64,000 nucleotides of DNA from Sitta carolinensis (taxonomy: Eukaryota; Chordata; Aves; Passeriformes; Sittidae): positions 5,130,452-5,194,451 of the forward strand of contig CM063294.1 of the NCBI GenBank assembly GCA_032173965.1, written 5' to 3'. Under the pieces are notes generated by a model. That model had not been told where the DNA came from. It was given only the letters and a program-made list of their open reading frames with translations, and did no database searches. Positions 24,770-38,074 of this stretch are shown one piece after another. Position numbers and translations under genes: made by a program. Every line of letters begins with the position of its first letter. Position 1 is the first letter of the stretch.

Positions 24770-24970
24770 CAGATGCTCACATGTCCCCTTTCAGCTCTAA
24801 GCTCCTCTCTGCTCTTTCAGTTTCCTCTCAAAGAGCCCCCACAGGTCAGATCTGATCCCAAAGCCTGGCCAGGAGGGGAGGCAGGACGGGGCTCCTGCTC
24901 TGCCCGCAGAGCCATTCTCCAAGGCATTGCTGAGGATGTGGAAGAGGGGCCACGTCCAGCTCAGCTGTGA
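24770..24970. other. GC-richer patch, non-coding
   Basis: About 200 bases of raised G+C following the pentamer repeat. The single 65-codon frame (24773-24970, plus) is unrecognised and has no supporting splice or start context. Confidence 0.4.
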
Positions 24971-25297
24971 AAGTCACATCAGCTTCCACCACCTCCCACT
25001 TGAAAGCACTTCAGTCCCTCAGAAAATCTAAGTCAGGCTCTCAGGTCTAGTTAAGTGAGGCTGGAAAAATCTGTGTACCAGCCAGAATGAGTTGATGCAC
25101 TCTGTATCAAAACGAAACAAATCAAAATAAACACAGTCAGAGCAGTCACTCGTTTGTATGTGCTGGACTGATGAGCAGATATGCAAAAGAGCATGAGAGC
25201 ATGACAAAAGAGCCAGAAATCAGCCTGGGTTCAGAAGAACACAAGGAATCCCTAAGATGGCTTTCTTTCAAAAAGTTGCCAGTTAATCAGGAAATAC

Positions 25298-25350
25298 ACA
25301 GAAGCACAGAATCAACAGATTGGAAAATTCAGCAAAAGATCCAGAAGTTG
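25298..25350 (-). mobile_element. Possible CR1 LINE 3' tip
   Basis: On the minus strand this short segment reads 'ggatcttttgctgaatttt', 'ccaatctgttgattctgtg', 'cttctgtg'. The end resembles the two-unit ATTCTGTG terminal repeat of CR1, preceded by a 'gatctt...ttccaacctg' phrase. Only about 50 bases match and there is no recognisable continuation upstream, so a chance match is possible. Confidence 0.4.
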
Positions 25351-25893
25351 GAAAAAAATGTGGGTTGTGAATATTTTGTTCAAATTAATATTCTGGCAGC
25401 TACATTTTGAACAAGATGTAATTTGTATAAGGCACCTTCTGTTAAATTTGTGGCACAGAATTACAAGGGCCAATCCAACTTGAAATCGAACCATGGGTTT
25501 GCATCAGTACATCTATTTACCCTAACTCCCAGGCCTAAACTACTGAGAATGAGATTTTCAAAATTAGAGAGGGCAGATAAACACTTAAAAAATATCTTTC
25601 CTTCAAAACTGAAAGAAGTATTTTATCTCTCCAAAGGAACTAAAGTGAAAGGACCTGCCTAAGTCTTGAACCATGCTCTGGTGGCCATTGTTCTACAGAC
25701 TAATTTTGTACAACACATAAATTTATAGCTGGCTATGAGGTTTTAGGAGCAGACTAAGAAAGGGCTAATCTATTGGCTGTGCTGTCAACTTTATATTTAG
25801 AGAGATGAAGGCAGAGGTATTAATCTGTCAAAATCAAAGCCAAGGATGATGCTCTCTTAGGCAGAGTGGCTGAATCAAAATTTTTCAGCCATG

Positions 25894-25894
<1 letters not shown>

Positions 25895-25937
<43 letters not shown>
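25895..25937 (+). repeat. Poly-T run (43)
   Basis: Uninterrupted run of 43 T, the longest homopolymer in the window. Confidence 0.95.
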
Positions 25938-25938
<1 letters not shown>

Positions 25939-26987
25939 ACTACTTACTACAAAGTTAAATCACTTTAAGAAGGGTATGTAGCACAGCAATGACAAAATAA
26001 CCTGGTGGTGAAATAGAGCTGGCATGCTATAACTTAAAGGAAAATCAATCATAGACTGTTCTTGATTTAATATAAAGACTAATGGGAAAACAAGACACAT
26101 TAATTTTAAAAACAAACAAACAAAAAAAAAACCAGCAAAATTATTTTCACTTTATTGCAACACTTATGCATGCTGCAAAAGTTATTTCAGTTCTGATCAG
26201 TGTTTTAAATACCTCATTTTTTGCTCCTGTTGTTCTTTTTAACAACGCCAGCCACTCTGGTTATGCTCAGTACAAATGGCCAATACCAGGGAATTTAAGC
26301 AGCTTTTTCCTTTCCCATGTTGATTTTTTCAGAGCTATCCTCAGCTGTTCCATGGCACAAACATTATTTCCCAAACACCACAAACCAGAATGGTTATTAG
26401 AACAGTGATTTAGACAACAACCTTTTCAATGTCAGGCAGCTTCAGAGGCCACCCAGCATTAGCTGGAGTGCAGGAGCTCTCGAGAGCGAAACCTCCAGTT
26501 CCAGCCACACCACTGGGCCACTTGACAGCTTAAAATCATCAGCACACTTTGCCCAGACTCCTGTTTTATGTGTGCACTGAGGTCACACCTTGGCAGCTGG
26601 ATGACACTTTAGTGGGTGTACACCTGCTCTGTAATTCAGAACAGCAAACACATTTCAGCTGTGATGGAAAGAGTGCTGCATGCTTCTTTTCCTCAGTATA
26701 AACAGCTTTGTTAACCAGTGCCACAATATCACAATCCAAGCTGCTTTTATACTTTAACAATCACAGTCTGATTGTTAGAATAAGTTTGGAGAGAAGATGT
26801 TTCCAGGTCACTGCAGCAGATGAATTTGGATAATCCTAAAGACACAGAGTTATACCAAAAAGATCAACAGGTCTGTAACACTCGTGGAGAGTGTGTTGGA
26901 AACCAGGCTTGGTAAGAACCCTATTCCTCCTCCTCTGTTGCTTAATATAAATTTAATCATTCTACAAGCAGTAGGAATCATCCAGTC

Positions 26988-27007
26988 ACTTTAAGTGACT
27001 TTAAGTA
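26988..27007 (+). repeat. 10-bp tandem duplication with AAGTG cores
   Basis: ACTTTAAGTG (26988-26997) is followed by ACTTTAAGTA (26998-27007). The units carry CACTT and AAGTG cores, which are NK-2 homeodomain type half sites. Whether they bind anything is unknown. Confidence 0.85.
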
Positions 27008-27172
27008 GGGAAAGAGTGCCCAGATCAATTTGATTTTAACTAGCTTTATCTAAAAAACTCCTTTCAGACTCATTGAATCTGTGCCACAGTGAAACAAGAT
27101 CTATTTTCCATGTATGTGATTCCTTTTTACTACACATGAAACCTTCTTTTATCTCATCAAGGAGCATAAAGG

Positions 27173-27188
27173 AAAAAAAAAAAAAAAA
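27173..27188 (+). repeat. Poly-A run (16)
   Basis: Uninterrupted run of 16 A. Confidence 0.9.
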
Positions 27189-28902
27189 CAAAACACTTAT
27201 GGAAGATAAATTGTGAAGGATATGAAGTTGCATAAATGACTTTGAAAAAATTTGCTTTATATTGTTCTGTTTGACATATAATTCTTTCCCTCTTCATGAG
27301 TAAATTGTAAAAGTATTTCTAAACAAAGTTTTATCACGAGCTCATCAGTATGCATATTCTGTGCTCACATTTAGTATCTATTTATAAAATCAATTCTGTT
27401 CTGGGCTTTGACAAACAAAACTGAAATGCAGCTGTGCGACATGTTGATAATTTTCATTAGTTCTAAAAAGCCTCAACAAAAATTACAGTCTTACTTGTTA
27501 TGACCAAATAACCCCAGGGAACCCACAGGAAAGGTGACTTTTCTCTATGATCTTATTTATTAATGGAGAAAAAGAAGGGGGAGGAAAGAAGTGAATAAAA
27601 ATTGGAAGCAAAATGATGAAAACTTAAAAATCACAGATGTACACACTTGAGGCTGTGCTGACTAAAGAATCTTCAGTATTGCTGTCAGAGACAAATATAT
27701 ATTGAATTATCCTTGCATTATTTGCACATCCTTTATTACACTGAAGAAGTATTTGCTCAAATTTTGAATAAGCTTGTTGCTTGAAACTCAGAGAACCTCA
27801 TGGTATTTAATATAAAGAGCCTAAAGAGCCAAAATTCTGCAACTACATTTCTGAACAAACATATCCATATCTGGTGGATAAAAAAATTAAAGAAAAAAGT
27901 GTTTACAATGATTCTTTTTTGAGAATTGCATCTTAGTAGGGAAAATCACAAATTCTTGAAAACTAAGTCTTCAGAGAAAATGAAACAAATGTATTTCATC
28001 AATAAATTGTCTTTAAATAACAGCCTATAAAGTAATAGAATGAAATCAATGTTTATATCACCGTTTCTTATGTTGCTCTGTTCTGTCAGTTCTACATTTC
28101 CCTGACTAATATTTGGGGGTAAGGGTGTAGTACTTTTGTTTCCTTGGAATACAATGCTTTTTAAAATTCTGCTGAAGAACTACCAGCATTTCTTGTTTTC
28201 CTAGGAAAATCTGTTGATCAAAAGAAGAACAGCCTGAAGTATTTCTGGGCATCACAATTACAGAAGAGCTGCCAAAAAAAATCCAATAATAAAAATGTCC
28301 TAATTAAACAGTCCTTCTAATTTAAATTATTATATTTTCAGTATTTTTTTTCCCTAGGGTTTTATTTCCTTAATTCTCATGTCTAAGCACAGTCCCAGAG
28401 CAGGCAAACCTCAAATCTCTGAGTGTCAAACAGAAGCAGAGGCTTCTAAACATGCCCAGACCAGTTCTTTTTCCAGCCAGTTCTGAAAAGCAGACAGTCA
28501 GAAGTGATCACGAGTTCCAGGGTGCACTGGTTTCAATATATAAGAACTCAGAATCCACCAAGCAATCCTTTACACAGCGTAGATTTTTTTTTTTATAAAA
28601 GTCACTTTTGTAAATGAACCACAGTTTCATAAAAGTAAATAAATATTTTTTTTTTCATTTTCCTAAATTTCTAGATACAGCAATATACAGGAACTTGGTT
28701 AGCTTCTCCCTTTTTGATCCATTTTAAATTAAAATTTGTACCTTTTTGTGCAAACCACTATTTCTTTAATTTCCTAAGAGAGATAATGAGGACTGGTTTC
28801 TCTGTAATTCTAGTGTGATATTTTTCTGGGTGGTTTTCAAAGTACACAGTATGTAATTAGGGATAATCCAGACAGTTCCTTTGTTTTCTGGAGAATACTC
28901 AA

Positions 28903-28911
28903 TTTTTTTTT

Positions 28912-28941
<30 letters not shown>
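28903..28941 (+). repeat. T9-AA-T28 tract
   Basis: Nine T, two A, then 28 T. Confidence 0.95.
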
Positions 28942-28945
<4 letters not shown>

Positions 28946-29229
28946 GGGGCCTTTGGGTTTGTTGTTGGGTTTTTTTCCCTAAGAAAACACTGTGTGATTG
29001 GACATGGAGAGTGAATTGATGTTTTTCCACCTGAGTGTGTTTACACTTTAACGACTCTGACAATATCTGATTTTAAACCAAGTCCTGCAGAATATTTAGA
29101 GAGAGCAAAGATTTTTTTTCTAAGAAGGTGCAAGTAATTTAGAGAAGAATGCAATTAGGAAACACATCACTGCTCAAATCTTCCTCCAGGACAGCTGACA
29201 TAAGCCAGCAGGAGCCACTTATGAACTGC

Positions 29230-29263
29230 AAAAAGCAAAATCTGAGTGAAAAAAGCAAAATCT
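29230..29263 (+). repeat. 14-bp direct repeat, 20-base period
   Basis: AAAAAGCAAAATCT at 29230-29243 recurs at 29250-29263 after a 6-base spacer. Confidence 0.85.
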
Positions 29264-31231
29264 TCTACAGCAGGATCACTCCACTGTGCCTGTCTGGCCA
29301 TACTTTTGAAGATAACAAAACCAGAAAATTTCTTCCGTTTCAGTGAAAAAACGACTGTGTACAGCAGCTCTGAAAATCAGGATAACACTAAATGAATGCT
29401 TTTGACATAATTATTGGGTATAAAAATCCTACACTGAACAGCAAAATATGCTTTTATGAAAAAAATACATCCCAGCACCACGCTCATGTGATTCCTCTTT
29501 GCACAACAGAACAGCAACAAGTGCCTGTGAGCAGCTCTGTGCAGTGCAGACCCAAGCTCTGTGCTGATTTCAAAGCCTTCTCACCAAATAGGTACAACCC
29601 TCGAATGTTTGTACTCAGAGCAGCAGAAAGCAGAACACACGATATGTGGAATAATAACATATTGATTTACAATCTTCTTCCAACTGCAGCTGTACTTAAA
29701 GATCTACTCTGAAGAAGTGCTAGAAGATTCCAAGCCCCCTCATTTTGTGCAAATTATTACGTGAACTTTTGAGCAAGAAAAGTGGGTGAAGACTAAAACC
29801 CTGCTCCTGTTACTACATAAAATTAAGGTGCACTCGGTTATTTCTGGGGTAAATATTCCCCAGAGCACACAGGGACCGAGGGCCACTCTTCACTCCATCC
29901 TGCTCCCTCAGTTTTCTCTGCTTTGTGTTTGCTGGCACCTTTTATTTAAACTGAGAAGACAAAGCCCTGCTATCAGTGTTTTCCAGAGATGTACAATCTG
30001 ACTGCTGAGCATCCCTTTCCAGTCCTGGAGACAAGTTACCTTCAAATACCCACAGAACAGTGAGATCTGCAATCCACCCCCTGGATTCATTCAGCAAGGC
30101 CACTTTTTCCCATGACATGCAGTTATTTTAATTTTGTTTGCTATCAGAAAAAGAAATATCTAAACATTGGTGTCATGGAAGCTTGCACATACATTGGAAT
30201 AGAAAAAAGACACTGCTATCCTCAGAATAATATAATTTTAGCTTGCAGGTAATATCAATGTAAGTGATGTTCGAACAAATTCTTTGACAGTAAGTATTAA
30301 TTTAAAAAATGCATAATATATATTAAGAATAGATTGTTTAACGCCTTTGTTGAAATTTAAAAATAACCTTTTTATATTGCTTGTTCATTGTTGTTTTGGT
30401 TTTAAAAGTCAAGGAAAGGGTTCTGTTTCCTGTACACAGTATATTATGAATATTTTAGTGGAAATTGAATAAAAATATTAATAAAGTCACGAGGTTTTAT
30501 TCCAGAATCATTGTTAATAGGATTTAGGCTACTAAAGGATCAGATCTTTTCTCAAAACTTTTGGACTGAGAATTTTTGCCTTAATTGGTCATGGCACGAA
30601 GACTCAATTTACCAAATTATTTTAATGCAAACAATACTGAATGCCACTTGCAACTGCATTGAAAAGTCAGTATCACTGCTACATTTACAAGTTACCAGTA
30701 AAAAAATGTACTGCTAGGACTTAATGTTTTAAAAAAGACCTTGCAGAATTTCATATTTCCCTTATAACATCTAATAGTATAAATATTCTTTTAACCATTT
30801 TTTCTTGTTTTACTACAAACTGAAATCCTGCCCCTGTCACTCAGGAAAAAAAACCCAAACCCTCTCCAAAGCCTGTAATGTTTGTTTTCCATGAATTTTG
30901 CAGAAGACCTGCCAAACCATGTCTACACAAAAGGCACAAATAGCTTAATATCAAATCTATTTCAAAAAGGCAAAACCACAACTTCCTTTGCTGCCTTCTT
31001 GTTTGAAACCTGTGTTCAGTTACTATCCAAGCAGACAATAAAGGAACTTCTCTGATTAGAAAATGAACAGTCAAGCACCATCTGAGAAGAGTCTCCTATA
31101 GACTTCCTGCACATTAGTGGGAATCTGCAAATGCTGACATTTTTGCCTACATATTTCTCAATTTAAACTGCCAGATAAAAAAAAGCAGCTTTCATAGTTG
31201 GACCAGTGACTCATTCTCTTAAATGAAGTGT

Positions 31232-31250
31232 AATCAAATCAAATCAAATT
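31232..31250 (+). repeat. (AATCA)n short array
   Basis: AATCA repeated about three and a half times. Confidence 0.8.
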
Positions 31251-32603
31251 TTCATCATTCATCCACCATCTAGATTAAAAGATTCACTTGCACAATCTTA
31301 AACTGCTGCCATTGATCAGATCACTGGGGAAAAAAAAACAAAAAACATACACTTTTAACCACTGCTGACTGTTACTTTTAAAAAGTTTGCCAAAGGCGTT
31401 TTTTCCATTTTCCAGCAGTCCCACAGTACTATGGATTCTCATCCCCAAATTTAATATCAGTACATTTTCTCTCAATAATAAATCTGCCTCTTTAAAAGGT
31501 TTACCACCTATTTGGATACAGGTTGTAAAGTACAACACTCATTCAGAGGAAAGGAGTTGAGACTTTTTGGAGTTTAAACAAAGCACCTACAGGCCCTTAT
31601 TTTATACCTGCAGGCTTCACACAAAGGATTATCGGTTCTAACTTCTTGGGAGAGGCTGTGAAAGTCAGAGCTGGACTCGAGCTTGTGGGAACAGGGCCTG
31701 AAGCTGACTCTGTGCAGGTGCTGCCTGAGACCATGAAGGCAATTCCCCAAAATAAATCAAAGGCTGAACAGCTGATCTAGAAAGGAAAATTAATGAGATA
31801 CTGTTTAAACTTGTTGCAATAAAAATGCAAAGAACCTAAAAAGGGAAAAAATGGCTCTTGATCAGGAATGGGGCACTGGTGCCCACGCAGGTTATTTCTC
31901 TGGACAAGAGGCACACTGTGTCAGCAGGGCTGCCGACATGGAACAGGGTTCACATAAAATAAAATTGTACCAAGCAGACTCAAAGTCCTCTTGTAGTTAA
32001 GACAGGAACAAATAGACAGCTTGGCCATTAAAGAAGTCACGAAGCCCTGTGATTTTTGCCACACAAATCCCCTGTGTGTCATCACAACATTAACAGTTTG
32101 GCACATGCAGTTTGTATTTATGGTACTTAGATGGGATGTCACTGTCTCAACACGAGATAAGAGATGAAAACAATGACCATGGTACCCACTTTCACCATGT
32201 GGTCTGCAGCTGATAAATCCAAAGCTAAAACCTAACCCCCAAAAACTTGCTAAGTGCTTTAGGCTTACAGGAAACCAACACTGGAAATGCAGTGAGGGAA
32301 ACCTTACTTGCAATTGAGATATCCATGCAGGATGAAATACAGATTTTGGAAGGAGCTTGACAGAGCTGGCTATGAGCAGAACACATGTATTTCACAAAGC
32401 AACAATCAAAATGTGTGTGCCTGAATTAATTGCTTTGGGGCCAGGACATCACCCACAGGTTGAAACAAGAGTCACATAATGCACTGAGAATATCATCAAT
32501 GGAGAACAGACTCAGATCTCTCAGGATACATATTCAGTGAAATAGATGGTTTTCTATTCCAGAATTCAGGCTAACTTCAACTCAGTTATTCACAGAGTAC
32601 TGT

Positions 32604-32752
32604 AAAAAAAAAAAACAAACACAACAAACCCCCCCCCCCCAAAAAAAAACCGCAAAAAAACCCCACAAAAAAACCAACAAAAACAACAAAAACAAACAAA
32701 CAAACAAAACCACAAAAAAAAAACAAAACAAAAAAAAAACACAAAAAAAAAA
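32604..32752 (+). repeat. A/C-rich low-complexity tract with C12
   Basis: About 150 bases of A and C with a single G. It includes an uninterrupted run of 12 C (32629-32640), CCCC, AACAAA steps and a perfect CAAA array near 32692-32707. It lies 130 bases before the polypurine block at 32880-33018. Confidence 0.95.
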
Positions 32753-32879
32753 GTAAGGTTTGCCTCATTATAAAGAAAGTTGTTTAACTTTTTCACTCAG
32801 TTCACAGTACAGGTTTCTGTTCTATGACCACCCTTGTCATAACGAGAATTACAAAACAAAGGACATGTGTCAGAAATTA

Positions 32880-32906
32880 AAAGAAAAAGATAGTTTCTGG
32901 AAAAGG

Positions 32907-32942
<36 letters not shown>

Positions 32943-33018
32943 GAGGGGGGAAGGGAGGGGGGAGTAAAAAGGCCATGTGGAAAAGGGAAAAAGGAAAAGA
33001 ATTAAAAGAAAAAAGAAG
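32880..33018 (+). repeat. Polypurine block with A33
   Basis: Mostly A and G on the plus strand: GAAAAAGA, then a run of 33 A (32907-32939), a G-rich segment, then GGGAAAAAGGAAAAG steps to about 33018. A homopurine strand of this length with a polypyrimidine partner can form triplex (H-DNA). Confidence 0.85.
32940..32962 (+). other. G-quadruplex motif
   Basis: Four G tracts of 4, 6, 3 and 6 separated by loops of A, AA and A. This satisfies the four-tract, short-loop pattern for an intramolecular G-quadruplex, and one- and two-base loops favour a stable parallel fold. It sits at the right edge of a run of 33 A. Confidence 0.8.
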
Positions 33019-34019
33019 AGAGAACTACCCTGATGTAATAAAATTTTAAAAGCTTGTTTTGATGTTAATGCCCTCAACAAATTCCCAGTCCTCTCAGAGG
33101 ATTTTGACTTGAAGATATCTCGCACACGACATCCAGGGAGCTCACAGGAACCAAATCAGACAAGCAGCAAAGGGCAGGAGTTGCAGTTGTCTCAGCTGCT
33201 GAGAAGCAGAGGGACTGCCCATTAGTGGGAGTATTTGGGTGAAAGAAACAGATACACATGCAGATACTGTGAGCAGAGCAATTAGATAAGGCTCCTACTG
33301 ATATGAGAGCTGTAAACCACTAGGAAAACACTTCGCCGAGATGAAGTGTCATCACCACACACAGCTCCATGGCTGGCTGATTTTGGAGAGGCTGAGTCTC
33401 GTTGAGCTGCTGCTCTGCTGAGCTGTCTGTCCATTACACACCACAGAGCTGAGGGCTTGGGAATTGGCACAGCTCAGGGGAAACAGCAGAGCCAGTCAGA
33501 GCAGAGGATGGATGTATACAGGGGTGGGGAGCCAAACTGAAGTGAATGATAATATATTTACACCAACATCTGCATAAACTTCTGTAATGCTTTCACTTGT
33601 GCTCATTCAGTGCCATTAGAGAATTGAGATTCAATAGCAGGTATGATAGAGGAACACTAAGGGGTTTAGAAGAAAACAGAAATAGAAGAAAGTACCAGAA
33701 ACTACTTTCCAGCACTGGTTTGACTGACATTTTTTGTAACTTGGAGAAACATAAATATTGATTTCTTCCCCAATATTATTTGATTTGCAAACTCCAAAGA
33801 TATTTGTTTGTGTTTTAAGAGATCAGTGCATTTCAGTACTATCTGTATGAAAAGACGGCAAACAGAAAGAGCAAACGGGAAAAAATGTTCCACCTGGAAT
33901 ACAAAACAGATTTAAAAGGACTTATAAAGAGGCTTAATGGGTGTGTATATATAAATCCAGTGAACAATTTCTGGTTCTGGAAACCATATAAACTCTCTGT
34001 AAAGACACCATATGTTCTC

Positions 34020-34270
34020 AGAGCGAGCTGCAAACTGACCCTGCCAGCTCCTGCTGCAGGTGCCTCAAGGGCTTCATCCCCTGCTCCCCCTGCAAATGCC
34101 CAGAGCCCCAGAACTGGGGGCACCAGCCAGAGGGGCAGTGCCTGCACACTGCCCTGACTTTGCCAAGGAGCACAGCCAACTCCTTATAACACAGCACCCA
34201 TTCCACAGAGACCAGCAGTGTAGCCCTGCACAAATCACTGGAGCACCCGTGGGTTCACTCAGCATGATTG
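34020..34270. other. GC-richer patch, non-coding
   Basis: About 250 bases with raised G+C, CTG/CAG/CCC words and few CpG. Three overlapping frames on both strands cross it, none recognisable. Confidence 0.4.
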
Positions 34271-36445
34271 GAATGTAAATAAAATACATAACTTTGAAGC
34301 ATCCAACATAAAGGTATGATAGGTGAGGCAGCAAAAGAATCTGAGGTGGTTTCCCAAAATGGTAACAATATTAGATTAATGAAAAGAAAAATCTCTTTCC
34401 TCGATGTTAAATAAAGAAGAACATTTGATACCAATAGGACAAAAAGTATCTTGGGAAATGGTTTGCATTCCTAAACTCTTCCAGAATAAGAATACCATAA
34501 GGAGAAAAAAAAAATAAAATCTTATGTTTATTCATCTTTAGGAGATGCCAATATATTGACAAAAATATGCACAATCACAAAACTCACCATCCAGTACCAG
34601 AATTAGAATACCCTATACTGCTGATGGATTAATTATGTTTTTTCCAAGCTATTCAGATAATTAGACATACTAAGTTCAGAGCCATTTTTGCAATGATAAT
34701 GGACTTGTTTTGTCGTGGTCTATTTAACAAACTGTTGGATGCTTTTTCTAAAGCTTGTTTACATTCCTGTACATCCTAGCTTGATTGATATTCTGTCCTT
34801 TGGATTATAGTGTCATGCCAGCAACACCATTGAAATAGCCAGGACAATACAAACCTTGTTTTTCAGAGCCTCTACAATAAATCAGACTTCAGTAACTCTT
34901 TAGATCCTTGCTAAAATGAAATGCAGCATACTGTGCCAAATAGTTCTTCTTAATTTTATACACACCTACCCCCCTCGTGTGTGAGAGAACCAGACACAAA
35001 GAATTCCATTCAGCAAAGTGTTTCAGAGCTGCTCCTTCAGAGTAGTCAGAGTTGATGTAAGTTGCATGTAACCTCAATATAGACAATGCTCACCTAACGC
35101 ACCACTAAACAGCACAAAGTTGAGATTTTTCAGTTTCAATGCTTGTAAGGAACGCATTTAAACTTAAGCACAGACATGCAGGAAGAATCCTGAGCATTCT
35201 GGGCAAGTCCCTACCCTTTTGTGGAATCAGCCTTTGCAGATGCAGCGATAACTGAAGTCCCACCAGTCTCAGCAATGTCTTGGGTCACATCAGCCCCGCC
35301 AGTGTTTGCATTGCCTGCCAAGGGAGGAGCAGGCACCGATGGTCAGGCTGAGCACCACTCTGCACCTCGTGCTGCCCAGGGCTGCACTGAGGGCTCTTAA
35401 CCAGCACTGGCTCTTCTGAAACACGGCAGCTGCAAAGAGAAGCATTCAGACGCCTTCCAACTTGTGCTTGTTCAAAATCTGATTAAACCAAAGCTCTGCC
35501 ATGTCTGTATCAAGAAATCTTGCCTGCCACAGAGATCTCACACACAACAAATTGTATACGCAGGCACGATTTTGTTTAAAACACACACGTGCGTATTTGT
35601 TGTCACTTGTGTTATCTGGCTGCAACAAAAATAAACAAAAATTGCACAGCGTTTTTGAAAGACCACAAATACTTAATACCAGTATTCTTCAAAGTGGAAG
35701 TGCCTATTAGTCAACACATATCTCAAAATATAGCTTTGTTGTTATCATGCTACAAATGAATAGAATCAAAATATCAAAGTTAGCAGAAGAATTCTAGAAT
35801 TATATAATTAAACGCTGCTTCTTTCCTTCTGGGTACCATGACTCACAATGTGCAAATGTATTATGCAAAATAAGATTAAAACAGAATCTGCATTTTACCC
35901 TTGGGTTCATTCAATAGTCAAGAGGAGTTAGAGAAGAAGAAGTTAATTTAGGATGAAAATAAAGCATTAAAAAATAAAATTTTTCATATTGTCTTTCAAA
36001 GATCAGTCCGCACAGAGACTTGAAAAGAACTGTATGTCTCTTGCAGTGGAACAACATTTAAATCTACACTTTCATTTGTATCACACATCCCTAGAGTCCT
36101 GCAAAGACTGTTTGCTTGCTTTAAAAAAAAAAAAAATAGGAAAAAAAAGAAAAATAAAAGAGGACTTTACTATACTCTCAATTAAATATATTATTGGAAC
36201 ATATATAGGAAATCTGAATACTAACCTGCATATTTTAGTCCTGAGTTACAATTATGTGGGTTGCAAGGGATTACACAGCACCAAATCACCTTATGCAAGC
36301 AAAATTTTAGATGAATATCCATTGTGTATTTTATTTTATAATCCCAAGATATAAAATTGTGTCTATGCCTCATGTTTTTTAAGTTGCTTGTTTTGTTGGG
36401 TTTTTTTGTTTTGTTTTTTTATTAATCCCTCATGCAAATTAGAAA

Positions 36446-36468
36446 TGAAGATTTATTTATTTATTTAT
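36446..36468 (+). repeat. (ATTT)n short array
   Basis: Four to five TTTA steps after a T/G-rich stretch (36390-36420). Confidence 0.8.
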
Positions 36469-38050
36469 AACATTCACCCAAATCAGCTTTTCTGGCTTAT
36501 TCTTGTGGCTTACAGTTTAGCTTGAGATTTATTTTCTCAGGGGATTCGTGCTCTGTGTCCATAACAGCTTTGCTTCTCTAAGCAATGCGCTCACTAGGTA
36601 TGAGACTGGATTGTAGTTCATTCCTGGGCTCTTTATTGTAAATGTTCATCTGCAGGTGGTAATTAAACACTGGATAGTGTGAAATGATAGTCAGCTCCTT
36701 AAGGGGCAAACCTCAGCTCTGTCCTTGCATTACCCTTGAGTCTCCAAAAAACAATTGTGCTGATGCATATGAGGAGTGACATGCTGAGCGTGAGATTGCA
36801 CAGTGGTTTTGGTCAATTTAAGTGAGGATTCCACCAGAACACCCTCCCTGACTGTTTGTGCCCTTCCCTTGGGCTACTTCTGTGCCTTTACAAACACACA
36901 GTGAGCTAGCCCATCATCCTCATCACCCAGCCCTCTCTCCCAGCAGTCCTTTGATTACATCCATGCCCTAAATTCTCTCCACATACTAGATTGTCACTAC
37001 ACAGAAAAGGTAAAAACACAGTTTAAAGGTAGAACAAAGTAGGGCAAGACTGTTCCAGGCCTGGAATCAGTTAATCTAAGCTGGTGTGGGCTGGGGTCTG
37101 GAGCCAGCATTTGAGATAGTCACAGAGGACTGTCCTGACAAGGGAGCCACGGCTGTGCCGCGTGTGACCATCCTGCAGGGACCGGTCACAGCACAGGGCT
37201 CCCTGCCCAGCACAGAAAGAGCAGACTGAAGCAGCTACTGGCACTAAAGCAATGACTGAGGCTGATGTGTTCAGAAAGCATCTCAAACCATGGCCCAGTG
37301 CTAGGCCCTGCTACCAGCCTGTGTATCCAGGTCTCTCTGTGGGTTCCCATTCTGGTTTGTCTTTGTGTGAATCCAGTTCCTCCAGTGCTAGGCAGCAAAA
37401 CACGGCTCTAAGTCAAATTTATACTGTTCCATCTATGAGTAACTCTGCTGCAGAGAGCAATTAAAAATAGCAAACATTTCCAGTGTTTTTCTCTGCCCTC
37501 CTTAGAGGAATTAAACCACTGCTGACACAGGAGGAAATGAATTGCTCTTGACTGAAACTAACACTTCGTAAGTGTTTGGAACACTTCTGGTGATCATGAC
37601 CCTCGCATAAAATGTCCAACATGAATGGGCATCTACTACTCTGTAAACAAGCCACAAAAATGTCTTCATTATTTATTAGAATAGAATGCTTCACCACCCT
37701 TGGCATATGGATTTTTCACCTCAAAAGACTTTTTAAAACTCAAATCTCCAGTGAAAAATAATTCATATCACAAAACAGTCTAAATGGATAGCAGGAACTG
37801 AAATATTTGTTCAAAGTTTCTCAAAAGTCACTGATGATAGAATATCAAGTAATCCTTATGCTCCAGATCCCCCTATCTGGAACTAAAATGCATTAAAAGA
37901 ATAAAATAATCAATCAAGCTTATTACACCTATGTACAACTTGTGGTGTGGTATTTTCCTTTACAGCATTTTGAATCTTCCACCTCCCCAGAACAATGGAC
38001 TTCAGAAAATAATATGAGAGGAAAAATTTCTCTTGCTTTCAAGACCATAA

Positions 38051-38074
38051 TTTCAGAAGTGATTTCAGAAGTGA
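38051..38074 (+). repeat. 12-bp perfect tandem duplication
   Basis: TTTCAGAAGTGA twice in direct succession, no mismatch. Confidence 0.9.

Larger units (their letters stand above)
25351..32603. other. Non-coding stretch, no gene
   Basis: Over 7 kb of AT-rich unique DNA broken by long T runs and small duplications. At 25.1-25.7 kb a plus-strand frame stays open apart from one stop for about 185 codons, but it includes the probable CR1 tip and its product is unrecognised, so it is not called. Confidence 0.6.

Noticed and set aside
25096..25662. About 188 codons in one plus frame with a single stop, possible pseudogene
   Set aside because: The frame runs through a probable CR1 3' tip and the translation matches no family I know; adjacent open runs of this size are plausible by chance.
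30265..30280. GTTCGAAC, resembling a tRNA T-arm
   Set aside because: No acceptor stem, D arm or anticodon arm can be arranged around it.
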